Shown here piece by piece: positions 44,875-53,243 of a stretch of 64,000 nucleotides of DNA. A program made the translations under genes and the position numbers. The notes beneath the pieces were generated by a model. It was given only the letters and a program-made list of their open reading frames with translations. It made no database searches and was not told the DNA's origin. Source of the stretch: Candidatus Geothrix skivensis. Its GTDB lineage: Bacteria > Acidobacteriota > Holophagae > Holophagales > Holophagaceae. The number at the start of each line of letters is the position of its first letter. Position 1 is the first letter of the stretch. The stretch is taken from assembly GCA_016721195.1 (NCBI GenBank), contig JADKIO010000005.1:1-64000 (forward strand). Reading direction: 5' to 3'.

Positions 44875-45656
44875 TCGCCCCGGTACTGGGGTTTGCGTTT
44901 TTCCCGGAAGGCCGCCAAGCCCTCCAGCCGATCCTGGGTGGGCAGCACCTGGGCATAGCAGGCCCGCTCCAGGGCGAGCCCCGCGGTCAGCTCCAGCCCC
45001 AGTCCCTGGTTCACCGCCGCCTTGGCCAGGCGCAGGGCCACGGGCCCATTGGGGAGCATCTCCCGGGCCAGGGCCAGGGCGGCCTCCATGGCGTCGCCTG
45101 CGGGAGTCACCCGGTCCACCAGACCCAAACGTCCTGCTTCCTCTGCCCCGATCCGGCGCGCCGTGAAGATCAGCTCCTTGGCCCGGGAGGCCCCGATGAG
45201 CCGGGGCAGGCGCTGGGTGCCGCCGGCCCCGGGAATGATGGCCAGGGAGGTTTCCACCAGCCCCATCCTGGCATCCGCGCCCGCCACCCGGAGATCCGCC
45301 GCCAAAGCCAGCTCCAGCCCCCCGCCATAGGCCCCGCCTTCCAGGACGGCAAGGGTGGGCATGGGCAGTTCTTCCAGCTCGGTGAAGGCGGTGCGGATGT
45401 CCTCGACGAAGGTGGCGGCCTCGAAGGGGGTCATGGCGGCCCGCTCCTTCAGGTCCGCACCCGCGCAGAAGATCCCCGGCACCCGGCTGTGGATCAGCAC
45501 CACGCGGACCGCCGGATCCGAGCGGAGGTCTTCCAGAGTCATCCGGAAGGCCTCCAGGAGTTGGCGACCCAGGGCGTTCTTCGCCGCGGGGCGGTCCAGG
45601 CCCACCAGGACGATCCCCGCGTCCTCCCCCTTGGCGCGTTCGACCCGGATCTCCAT
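44871..45656 (-). CDS. Enoyl-CoA hydratase/isomerase family protein, 261 aa
   Basis: Crotonase fold: FCAGADLKERAAM (oxyanion loop), GGAYGGGLELALAADLRVAG, and GLVETSLAIIPGAGGTQRLP carrying the catalytic Glu residues. The ETSLAIIPGAGGTQ form is typical of AUH/methylglutaconyl-CoA hydratases, so a role in leucine or other branched acyl-CoA breakdown fits. Its start overlaps the stop of a truncated biotin-carrier copy, and a full carrier gene lies upstream, matching an acyl-CoA carboxylase setting. Confidence 0.87.
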   Translation of the reverse strand: MEIRVERAKGEDAGIVLVGLDRPAAKNALGRQLLEAFRMTLEDLRSDPAVRVVLIHSRVPGIFCAGADLKERAAMTPFEAATFVEDIRTAFTELEELPMPTLAVLEGGAYGGGLELALAADLRVAGADARMGLVETSLAIIPGAGGTQRLPRLIGASRAKELIFTARRIGAEEAGRLGLVDRVTPAGDAMEAALALAREMLPNGPVALRLAKAAVNQGLGLELTAGLALERACYAQVLPTQDRLEGLAAFREKRKPQYRGE

Positions 45657-45742
45657 CAGCCCAGTTCCACGATGGGATCCCCTTCGTTCAGGAACTGGTC
45701 GGGGACCACGAAGACCTTCTGGACCGTTCCCTCCCCGGGGCC
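45656..45742 (-). pseudogene. Truncated second copy of the biotin-carrier 3' end
   Basis: Seventy bases (45672-45741) are identical to 45827-45896 of the full carrier gene downstream on the plus map. They encode SPGEGTVQKVFVVPDQFLNE followed by GDPIVELG. Only the last codons differ (GTGGAACTGGGC versus GTCGAGCTTGCG). Its stop TGA overlaps the enoyl-CoA hydratase ATG. The 5' part is replaced by a G/C homopolymer block, so the gene is not intact as read. Confidence 0.7.
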
Positions 45743-45776
45743 AGGGGGGGCCCCCCCCGCCCCCCCGGGGGGGGGG
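45741..45776. other. G/C homopolymer block
   Basis: A 36-base run of only G and C in long mononucleotide tracts (G7, C8, C7, G10) apart from one A near the start. It lies exactly where the truncated carrier copy ends. It has no coding sense and resembles the block at 56381-56422. A consensus or gap-filling artefact is the most likely reading. Confidence 0.7.
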
Positions 45777-45810
45777 ACCTCAACACCAATCATTCTGCAC
45801 ACGAGGGACC

Positions 45811-46023
45811 TCACGCAAGCTCGACAATGGGATCCCCTTCGTTCAGGAACTGGTCGGGGACCACGAAGACCTTCTGGACCGTTCCCTCCCCGGGGCTGCC
45901 CACGGGGATCTGCATTTTCATGCTTTCGATGATGACCAGGTCCTGGTCCTCGCCGACGGTGTCGCCTTCGGCCACGCAGACCTCCAGCACCTTCCCGGCC
46001 ATCTCAGCCCGCACCATGGCCAT
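45811..46023 (-). CDS. Biotin carboxyl carrier domain protein, 70 aa
   Basis: A stand-alone biotinyl domain: MVRAEMAGKVLEVCVAEGDT, IIESMKMQIPVGSPGEGT with the biotin-accepting Lys of MKM, then QFLNEGDPIVELA. It would carry carboxyl groups for an acyl-CoA carboxylase whose other subunits are not in this window. The small size is normal for separate carriers. Enoyl-CoA hydratase downstream supports a role in acyl-CoA breakdown. Confidence 0.85.
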   Translation of the reverse strand: MAMVRAEMAGKVLEVCVAEGDTVGEDQDLVIIESMKMQIPVGSPGEGTVQKVFVVPDQFLNEGDPIVELA

Positions 46024-46089
46024 TCGGTCACCTCACGAGGACAATGGCCCAGTGTAGCGACCCGGCCTGCCGGTGGTGAACCGGAGCCG

Positions 46090-46326
46090 CTATTCGTCCC
46101 GCTCGGAATCGCCGATCACCACCAGATCGTCGTCCTCATAGGCGAAATCGCCTTCTTCGATGAGGATCTCCCGGATTTTCCCGCCTTCCGGGGCATCGAT
46201 GTAGAAGGACGAGCGGGAGGAATCCGTGCCTTCAAGGATCAGCAGATGCTCATCCTCCTCCACCTCCTGGCCGGGGCGGACGAGGACGTCCACCACGTAA
46301 CCCGGCCATTCCGCCCGCACGATCAT
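46090..46326 (-). CDS. Biotinyl/lipoyl-like domain protein lacking the acceptor lysine, 78 aa
   Basis: The same fold as the next gene: MIVRAEWPGYVVDVLVRPGQ, EDEHLLILEGTDSSRSSFYI, DAPEGGKIREILIEEGDFAY and DDLVVIGDSE. At the hairpin turn, where MKM or DKA normally holds the modified Lys, this protein has GTDSSRSSF and no lysine. AGAGGAGG precedes the ATG at 46326. It is thus probably not biotinylated or lipoylated and may be a structural partner of the true carrier. Confidence 0.7.
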   Translation of the reverse strand: MIVRAEWPGYVVDVLVRPGQEVEEDEHLLILEGTDSSRSSFYIDAPEGGKIREILIEEGDFAYEDDDLVVIGDSERDE

Positions 46327-46454
46327 GCTGCCTCCTCTGCCGCCCAGCGACCTTGGCGGGGAGAGTATGGCGCCCTGGGGTTCCGCGCAAGGCCCGGAAG
46401 CCTTTCTTTTCGTCACATCCCTCCTCTGGGATACTGAAAGGCTTGGAGGATGGA

Positions 46455-47555
46455 ATGGCTGTAGCCTGTGGCATCGTGGGTCTGCCCAATGTGGGGAAAT
46501 CCACTCTTTTCAACGCTCTCACCCGTGCGGGCGCGGCTTCGGCCAACTATCCCTTCTGCACCATCGAGCCCAATACCGGGGTGGTGGACGTGCCGGATCC
46601 GCGCCTGGGGGTCCTGGCCAAGATCGTGAATCCCCAGCGGGTGCTCCCCGCTGCCCAGGAATTCGTGGATATCGCGGGCCTGGTGCGGGGGGCCAGCAAG
46701 GGCGAGGGGCTGGGCAATGCCTTCCTGGGCCACATCCGGGAGACGGACGCCATCGTCCAGGTGGTGCGCTGCTTCGAGGATGGCAATGTCACCCACGTGG
46801 AAGGGGGCGTGAACCCCGAGCGGGACCTGAGCATCATCGAGACCGAGCTGGTCATCAAGGACCTCGATGCCGTCGAAAAGGGCCTGGACCGCCACCGGAA
46901 GGTGGCCAAGACCGGCAACAAGGAGTCCCTGGCCATGGTGGCCGTGCTGGAGCGTCTCTTCGAGGCCCTGAATGACGGCCGCTGGGCCCGGACCCTCGGC
47001 CTTTCGGCGGAGGAGAAGGCCCTGGTCAAGTCCTACGGCCTGCTCACCCTGAAACCCACCCTCTTCGTGGGCAACATCGGGGAGGAGGACATCCGGAACC
47101 CCGAGGGCAATGCCCACTACCGGAGGCTCCTGACCCTGTCGGCGGAGCGCCAGGCCCCCTGCATTCCCATCTGCTCCAAGCTGGAGGCCGAGATCCAGGA
47201 TCTGCCGGAGGAGGACCGCCCCATGTTCCTGGAGGAGGCCGGCCTGGCGGAGCCGGGCCTGAATGTGCTCATCCATGCCAGTTATGACCTGCTGGGGCTC
47301 CAGACCTACTTCACCGCCGGGGTGAAGGAAGTCCGGGCCTGGACCATCCACCAGGGCGACACGGCCCCCCAGGCCGCCGGAGTCATCCACACGGACTTCG
47401 AAAAGGGCTTCATCCGGGCCCAGGTCATCGCCTACGAGGACTTCATCCAGTACGGCGGGGAGCAGGGGGCCAAGGATGCCGGGAAGATGCGGACCGAAGG
47501 CAAGGAATACGTGGTGAAGGACGGGGATCTCATGAACTTCCTGTTCAACGTCTAG
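46455..47555 (+). CDS. ychF: Redox-regulated ATPase/GTPase YchF
   Basis: 366 residues of the Obg-related family: GIVGLPNVGKSTLFNALTRA (G1), VVDVPDPRL, DIAGLVRGASKGEGLGNAF (G3), NIGEED-type G4 region, and C-terminal TGS-like FTAGVKEVRAWTIHQGDTAP plus DFEKGFIRAQVI. YchF prefers ATP and binds ribosomes in stress control. GGAGG precedes ATG 46455. Standard housekeeping gene. Confidence 0.95.
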   Translation: MAVACGIVGLPNVGKSTLFNALTRAGAASANYPFCTIEPNTGVVDVPDPRLGVLAKIVNPQRVLPAAQEFVDIAGLVRGASKGEGLGNAFLGHIRETDAIVQVVRCFEDGNVTHVEGGVNPERDLSIIETELVIKDLDAVEKGLDRHRKVAKTGNKESLAMVAVLERLFEALNDGRWARTLGLSAEEKALVKSYGLLTLKPTLFVGNIGEEDIRNPEGNAHYRRLLTLSAERQAPCIPICSKLEAEIQDLPEEDRPMFLEEAGLAEPGLNVLIHASYDLLGLQTYFTAGVKEVRAWTIHQGDTAPQAAGVIHTDFEKGFIRAQVIAYEDFIQYGGEQGAKDAGKMRTEGKEYVVKDGDLMNFLFNV

Positions 47556-47621
47556 CAGCAGGTCGATCGCTAGGATTCAATGCTTGTGGCCCCCTGCCGA
47601 TGCCGTGGGGAAGGCGGGGTG

Positions 47622-48872
47622 ATGAACCAGGAGAAGCCAGGCGGGGGGATGGGGCGCGGGGCGCCCGTGGAGGACCCTGTCCTCATCCGCCAGGCCATGC
47701 GGGACCTGCTCGAGCGGGAACTGGAATTCCCCGTGAAGGTAGAAGGGGCCCATACCCTCCCCTACACGGCTCGGTTGCAGCACATCGACCTCGGGAAGGG
47801 TCTGCTCCACCTGAAGCTCATCCGTCCCCTGCCCCACGAGCTGGCCCTGGAGGCGGCCTTCGAGATGCTGTTCTCCGTGGGGGACCAGCGCTTCGAGGCC
47901 CCCTGCATTTTCAAGGGCAGGGAGGGCTACCTCCTCTACCGCTTCACCATTCCCCCGCTGATGGCACCCTCGGACCGCCGCCGGCTGAAGCGCTACCCCT
48001 TCCGGCCCCGGGAGAAGGCCTACGTGGTGGTCCAGGATGGCGGGGTGCCGGGCCATGTGCTCTCCGGCCCCCTGGTGAACCTTTCCCTGGGCGGGCTGGC
48101 CTTCCGGGTGGACCGGGTCATGCGCTTCGATGACCACATGCGGGTCACTCCGGGACTGGGCTTCTTCGATCGGGGCAAGGCCTTCCCCATGCTCAAGATC
48201 CGCGATCTGCCCAACCTCCCGGTGTTCGATGCCCGCGGGGTCCTGGCCCACGCCCTGGAAGGAAGTGGCGGGATCATCCTCGGCCTCGAGTTCGGGGGGC
48301 TGAAGGAGAACGAGCTGCGGGAGCTGCAGGGCGTCCTGACCATCCGCGAGCACATGAAGCGGGCCTCTGCGGGGACCACCAGTGACGGCCCCCGGGACAC
48401 CAGTCCCCGCAGCCCCGCAACCCCCAAGGGTCCGGCGGCCCGGGTAGCCCCCGCAGGCGGCCAGACGCCGGACGCCCTCCAGCAGTTGGGGCGCCGCTCC
48501 GCCCGGATCATGCTGGCCATGGCCCCCGAACCGGACCGGGACGAGGTCCACCAAGCCCTGAGGGCCGCGGGCTTCCTCCGGGTGGAGACCAGCGACACGC
48601 TGGAGCAGGCCCTGGAGGTCCTCGGGGCGGACCGCCACACCAGTGCCCCCCTGCTGGTGGTGGAAACCCATCCCGAGGACGGCTTCTCCGTGGCGGGCAT
48701 CCTCGCCCTCCGGAAGGAATTCGGGGACGCGAAAGAGCTGCCGGTCGCACTCATCAGCCGGGAAGGGCTACTGGAGCCATCCGAGGATCCCCTCCTCCGT
48801 TCCATCCCCTGGCCCAGGGCCGAGGATGCCACCTGGCTGCCGCTCCTGGACGAGTTGGCGGGGCTGGACTAG
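47622..48872 (+). CDS. PilZ-domain protein with C-terminal pseudo-receiver, 416 aa
   Basis: An N-terminal YcgR-like domain (~residues 15-120) precedes a PilZ domain. SDRRRLKRYPFR supplies the RxxxR motif and LVNLSLGGLAFRV the (D/N)xSxxG motif, both needed to bind c-di-GMP. After a Ser/Pro/Ala-rich linker, the last ~120 residues fold like a response-regulator receiver. The phospho-acceptor position reads LLVVETHPEDGFSV, with Glu where Asp is normal. It probably reports c-di-GMP to motility or surface functions. Confidence 0.8.
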   Translation: MNQEKPGGGMGRGAPVEDPVLIRQAMRDLLERELEFPVKVEGAHTLPYTARLQHIDLGKGLLHLKLIRPLPHELALEAAFEMLFSVGDQRFEAPCIFKGREGYLLYRFTIPPLMAPSDRRRLKRYPFRPREKAYVVVQDGGVPGHVLSGPLVNLSLGGLAFRVDRVMRFDDHMRVTPGLGFFDRGKAFPMLKIRDLPNLPVFDARGVLAHALEGSGGIILGLEFGGLKENELRELQGVLTIREHMKRASAGTTSDGPRDTSPRSPATPKGPAARVAPAGGQTPDALQQLGRRSARIMLAMAPEPDRDEVHQALRAAGFLRVETSDTLEQALEVLGADRHTSAPLLVVETHPEDGFSVAGILALRKEFGDAKELPVALISREGLLEPSEDPLLRSIPWPRAEDATWLPLLDELAGLD

Positions 48873-48932
48873 GAGCCTGTCCAACTTGGCGGCGCCACGC
48901 GGGCGGGGCATTCCAATGGCCTGGATCGGCTC

Positions 48933-49685
48933 CTACTGCCCAGGTTCCTCCCCGGCGCTGCTCAGGAAGGCATAGCCTCGGCCGTGGCGGGCCCGGACAG
49001 GCAGGGGTTCCTCCGGGCTCGCCTTCAGCACCTTGGTGCGGAGGCGGCTGAGCATGGTCTCCATCCGGCGCACGGCGTAGATGTCCGGAATCTGCTCCAG
49101 GGCCTGGAAGAGCAAATCGCGGTCGACCACGGTGCCGGGTTCCTCTAGGAGCGGGGCGAGAAAGCGGTGCTCGTTGTCCGTGAGGGCCACCTCAGTTCCG
49201 GAGGGCGTCATCAGGCAGGAGCGCCGGGCGTCGAGCCGCCACTGAGCGGGTGCGGGCAAGGGCCGGGTCAGGCTCAGCCGGCGGTGGAGGCTTCCGAGCG
49301 CCGAGGCGAGCTCCCGGATGTCCACCGGCTTGGCGAAGTAGAGGTCGGCACCGCAATCCAGCCCGAGCACCCGGTCATTGGTCTGGTCCCGGGCCGTCAG
49401 CATGATGATGCCCAGCAGCGGGCGCTCCTGCCGCAGGCGGGTGGCGATGGAATAGCCGTCCTCGCCGGGAAGGCCGATATCCAGGATGACGATGTCCGTG
49501 GAATGCTGGCGGAGGTGGGCATCCAGCATCAGCCCATCGCAGACCCCGACGCAGGTGATGCCCACCCGGGCCAATCCCGAGACGAGGTATTGCCTCATCA
49601 ACTCCTGGTCTTCGCAGGCCACCACGCGGATCTCGCGGCCAGGGCCCGGGAGGGGCTTCCCATCCTGTGGCTGGTCTGCACTCAT
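48933..49685 (-). CDS. OmpR-type response regulator, 250 aa
   Basis: ATG 49685 is chosen because GAGGAACCAGG lies just upstream and longer versions lack family similarity. The receiver has CEDQELMRQ, phospho-Asp in DIVILDIGLPGEDGYS, MLTARD and YFAKPVD. The DNA-binding winged helix follows (VALTDNEHRFLAPLLEEPGT, METMLSRLRTKV, ARHGRGYAFL). No histidine kinase is adjacent, so the partner is elsewhere. Confidence 0.88.
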   Translation of the reverse strand: MSADQPQDGKPLPGPGREIRVVACEDQELMRQYLVSGLARVGITCVGVCDGLMLDAHLRQHSTDIVILDIGLPGEDGYSIATRLRQERPLLGIIMLTARDQTNDRVLGLDCGADLYFAKPVDIRELASALGSLHRRLSLTRPLPAPAQWRLDARRSCLMTPSGTEVALTDNEHRFLAPLLEEPGTVVDRDLLFQALEQIPDIYAVRRMETMLSRLRTKVLKASPEEPLPVRARHGRGYAFLSSAGEEPGQ

Positions 49686-50002
49686 CCTGGCTGGTTCCTC
49701 AAGAACATTGCCCGGTTCGAATCGGGAAGTGCAAGTTGGTTCGCACAGGATCCATCCTCCGGTTCTGAAGGCCGGGTAGCAAGGGCCAGGAATGAAACCG
49801 GATAGGGGCTTCGGTCGCACGGGCCCTGGGAAAGGCGGTTGTGGCCCCCTTGCAATTCCCAGACATGGGAGGCCACCCATTGAATTCATTCAGGCTTAAG
49901 AATCTGAAATTGGCGATTACTTCCGTCTTGTGGAAATGGAAATGTATGAAAGTGTGAGGAATCGAAGACCGATCCGCCCACAATGATCATCGGGTTCTTT
50001 GG
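49686..50002. other. Intergenic stretch with no supported gene
   Basis: About 320 bases upstream of the response regulator. The GC content falls near 49890-49960 (GAATTCATTCAGGC, AATCTGAAATTGGCG), so it probably holds the regulator's promoter. No convincing ORF on either strand. Confidence 0.4.
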
Positions 50003-50240
50003 TTGGTTGATCTCGGCGACGCCGTGCTGCACTTCGCCAACAATGGGGCCGACCTGAGCCCCGAGGGACGCGAGGCCGTGGAGGCCGTCGCTCAGCAGCT
50101 GAAGGCCTATCCGGGCGGCAATACAGTGATGGTCAGCGGCCCCACGTCCAGCCTGGGCAAGGCAGCCCCGTGGATGTCCATGCTTCGACAAAGACGCCCG
50201 CCAAGTCCGGCAAGGCCCGTCCCACGTCCCGGAACTGAGA
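50003..50240 (+). pseudogene. OmpA C-terminal-domain remnant
   Basis: A short frame reads LGDAVLHFANNGADLSPEGR, then EAVEAVAQQLKAYPGG and NTVMVSGPTSSLGKA. This matches the first half of the OmpA peptidoglycan-binding domain (xVxFxxxxxxLxxxG...VxGHTS, here GPTS). The second half and any N-terminal barrel or signal peptide are absent, and the frame is lost after SSLGKA. It looks like the decayed end of a deleted gene. Confidence 0.65.
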
Positions 50241-50473
50241 ACGGGGAGGGCAGTGGAACGGCCCGGTCCCTGAATAACCCGGGAACCGGGCCACTGTTTC
50301 CGTCACTGGGACTGGACAAGGCCAGGAGGCGAGTACACATTCTAGTGCTCAAAATTGTCGATGCAGCCATCTCCAATAGGTGAGCATCCTCGTCCCGGTT
50401 GGGGCGACCACTTTCGATCTCACGGCGAGGTTCGTGAAGCGCATGCTCGCATCCCGAGCAGGAGGGCGAAGCC

Positions 50474-52231
50474 ATGGAAAGATACGGCTGGAGAATCGAA
50501 CTCGGAGGCCATGCCCGGATCACGGTTCCCTACCGCGGCGCACGGCTGCTGAGGCACCCGATGTTCACGAAGGGGACGGCCTTCACCAGGGCGGAACGCG
50601 CCACCTTCGGACTGGAAGGCCTGCTGCCCCACACCGTGAGCACCATGGAACAGCAGTCCATGCGCATCTACGAGAACATCGCCCGGAAAAAGGACCCACT
50701 GGAGAAGTACATCGGGCTGGCGGCGCTGCAGGACCGCAATGAGTTCCTCTTTTACCGGGTGCTCATCGATCACATCGAGGAGTTCCTCCCCATCGTGTAC
50801 ACACCCACCGTGGGCCAGGCCTGCCAGGAGTTCAGCCACATCTTCCGGCGGGCCCGGGGCATCTGGATCACGCCGGAGCACCGGGGCCGGATCCGGGAGG
50901 TGCTCGGGAACGCCCCCTTCGACGATGTGCGCCTCATCGTGGTGACCGACAACGAGCGCATCCTCGGCCTGGGCGACCAGGGCGCCGGCGGCATGGGCAT
51001 TCCCATCGGCAAGCTGGCCCTCTACACTGCCGCAGCGGGGATTCCACCCTGGCAGACGCTGCCCATCAGCCTGGACGTGGGCACGGACAACCAGACCTTG
51101 CTTGCGGATGACCTCTACCTCGGGTGGCGCGCCCCGCGGCTGCGGGGGGCGGAGTACGACGCGCTGGTGGACGAGTTCGTCCATGCAGTGGTGCTGCGCT
51201 TCCCCAAGGCCATCCTCCAGTGGGAGGACTTCAAGAAGGTCACGGCCTTCACCCTGCTGGACCGCTACCGGAAGGTGCTCACCAGCTTCAACGATGATAT
51301 CCAGGGCACCTCCGCAGTGGGCGTGGCGGGTCTGCTGGCCGGCGTCCGGGCCACCGGGGTGCCCCTGACGGACCAGCGCATCGTCATCCTGGGAGCCGGG
51401 GCGGCCGGCATCGGCATCGCCCGCCTGCTGCGGGATGCGCTGGGTCGGGCCGGGTTGAAAGAAGAAGCCCTCACCACCGCCATCGCCAACCTGGACAGCC
51501 AGGGCATGCTGGTGGACGATGTGCCCATCCGGGATACCCACAAGCGCGCCTTCGCCTGGCCTGCCCACCTCGCCGAGAAGCATGGCCTGGGCCCTGGCCA
51601 GCGGCGGGATCTGTTCGCTGTGGTGCAGGCGCTACGGCCGACGATGCTGATCGGCACCTCTGGCCAGCCCGGCGTTTTCACCGAGGCCGTCATCCGGGAG
51701 ATGGCTTTGCACACGGATCGGCCGCTGGTGTTCCCCATGTCCAACCCCACCAGCAAGTCCGAGGCGATCCCCGCGGACATCCTGGGCTGGACCGAGGGCC
51801 GGGCCCTGGTGGCCACGGGCAGCCCCTTCGAGCCGGTCACCCTGCTGGGTCACACCCACCGCATCGGGCAGGGCAACAACGCCTTCATCTTCCCGGGCAT
51901 GGGGCTCGGGCTGCTGGTGTCGGAAGCCCGGGAGGTGACGGATGCGCTCTTTGCCGCCGCCGCCCGCTGCCTGGCTGAGGAGGTGCATCCCGAGGATCTG
52001 GCGGCCGGCAGCCTCTTCCCGCCCACGGGCCAGATCCGGCGCGTCACCAAGGCGGTGGCAGCAGCCGTGGTCCGGGCCGCGCAGGAGGAGGGTCTGGCCA
52101 GGCGGGTGCTCGCCGATGCTGACATCCCACGGGCCGTGAGTGAAGCCATGTGGGAGCCTACCTACCTGCCCATGGAGCCGACCATCCTTGATCCCAACGA
52201 GGTGGGTCCCGGTCTGGTCAGGCACGGCTGA
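50474..52231 (+). CDS. maeA: NAD-dependent malic enzyme, 585 aa
   Basis: Large-form malic enzyme: LLPHTVSTMEQQSMRIYENI, VYTPTVGQACQEFSHIFR, DNERILGLGDQGAGGMGIPI, then FNDDIQGTSAVGVAGLL (metal-binding Asp) and IVILGAGAAGIGIARLL (NAD fold). It converts malate to pyruvate and CO2. AGGAGG sits nine bases before ATG 50474. Full length for the family; single-gene unit. Confidence 0.94.
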   Translation: MERYGWRIELGGHARITVPYRGARLLRHPMFTKGTAFTRAERATFGLEGLLPHTVSTMEQQSMRIYENIARKKDPLEKYIGLAALQDRNEFLFYRVLIDHIEEFLPIVYTPTVGQACQEFSHIFRRARGIWITPEHRGRIREVLGNAPFDDVRLIVVTDNERILGLGDQGAGGMGIPIGKLALYTAAAGIPPWQTLPISLDVGTDNQTLLADDLYLGWRAPRLRGAEYDALVDEFVHAVVLRFPKAILQWEDFKKVTAFTLLDRYRKVLTSFNDDIQGTSAVGVAGLLAGVRATGVPLTDQRIVILGAGAAGIGIARLLRDALGRAGLKEEALTTAIANLDSQGMLVDDVPIRDTHKRAFAWPAHLAEKHGLGPGQRRDLFAVVQALRPTMLIGTSGQPGVFTEAVIREMALHTDRPLVFPMSNPTSKSEAIPADILGWTEGRALVATGSPFEPVTLLGHTHRIGQGNNAFIFPGMGLGLLVSEAREVTDALFAAAARCLAEEVHPEDLAAGSLFPPTGQIRRVTKAVAAAVVRAAQEEGLARRVLADADIPRAVSEAMWEPTYLPMEPTILDPNEVGPGLVRHG

Positions 52232-52237
52232 TCCGGG

Positions 52238-53164
52238 CTAGTCCAGATCCCTTGGAATGCCCAGCTCAGCGAGCCACTGGGCATGATCCGAGGGGCGTTC
52301 GCTTCGAAGATCGCCCCTGCGGAGCGCGTGCAGTCGCAGCGCGCCATCCGCGAACCCCAGCAGCAGTCCCTCCCGGGTGGCCCGGAAGCGCCCGGGAGGG
52401 CAGGGCTCATCGCTGGGCAGGGCCCAGGCCACCTTCAGGATCCCCGCCGGGGTCTCCAGGAAGGCGTTGGGCCAGGGATCCGCCACGGCACGGATCTGGT
52501 TGAAGGCCTCTCCGGTGGTCATGGCGAAATCCAGGCGGGAGTCGGCGGGCTTGCGGCCGCCGAAGTAGGTGGAGGGGCCCAGGGTCTTCTGATCGATGCG
52601 CGGAATGGAGCCGTCCATCAGGCCCGGCAGGCTGCCGCTCATCAGGGTTCGCCCCGCGTCGGCCGCCTTGGCGGTGAGGCTCAGGGCCGTCTCGTCCCAG
52701 GCGATGGGCAGACGGGCCTGGGCCAGGATCTGGCCATCGTCCGGTTTGGGCGTCATGGCATGGAGGGTGATGCCGGTTTCCGTCTCGCCCTTCACCAGCA
52801 CCCAGTTGATGGGAGCCCGGCCCCGGTACTTCGGCAGGAGGCTGCCGTGCAGGTTGTAGGCCCCCAGCCGCGGGATCTCCAGGAAGCGGGCCTGGATCAT
52901 CTCCCGGAAATAGAAGCTGAACAGGAAGTCCGGCTGGAGCTCTCGGATGGCCCCGTAGACTGCGTCATCGTTGAAGGCGGGAGCCATGTGGACGGGGATG
53001 CCACGGGCCTGGGCCACCACCGCGGGCGGGATGAACCAGTGCTCGTCGGCCCCCTGGGCGTAGGTGTAGAGGACCAGCACCTCGATCCCGGCCTCCAGCA
53101 GCCCCTCCAGGGCCGCGGTGCCCACGCTGGAATACGCACATACCACGGCGGTCGGCTTGGACAT
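52238..53164 (-). CDS. Formyltransferase (ArnA N-terminal / Fmt-like), 308 aa
   Basis: It has a 10-formyl-tetrahydrofolate binding core. AYNLHGSLLPKYRGRAPINW carries the catalytic N and H of the NxHxS pattern, and GITLHAMTPKPDDGQIL includes the catalytic Asp. The opening VVCAYSSVGTAALEGLLEAG and overall size match the formyltransferase part of ArnA, which modifies UDP-L-Ara4N for lipid A, but the dehydrogenase half is absent. A formylase for another amino-sugar is possible. It is convergent with maeA and divergent from the TPR gene. Confidence 0.82.
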   Translation of the reverse strand: MSKPTAVVCAYSSVGTAALEGLLEAGIEVLVLYTYAQGADEHWFIPPAVVAQARGIPVHMAPAFNDDAVYGAIRELQPDFLFSFYFREMIQARFLEIPRLGAYNLHGSLLPKYRGRAPINWVLVKGETETGITLHAMTPKPDDGQILAQARLPIAWDETALSLTAKAADAGRTLMSGSLPGLMDGSIPRIDQKTLGPSTYFGGRKPADSRLDFAMTTGEAFNQIRAVADPWPNAFLETPAGILKVAWALPSDEPCPPGRFRATREGLLLGFADGALRLHALRRGDLRSERPSDHAQWLAELGIPRDLD

Positions 53165-53243
53165 GATCCCCTCGAAGATCCCAGGATCGCATAATCGTTG
53201 GACTATCTTTCCCGTAGACCTATGTTGTGTTGGGAGGTATCCC

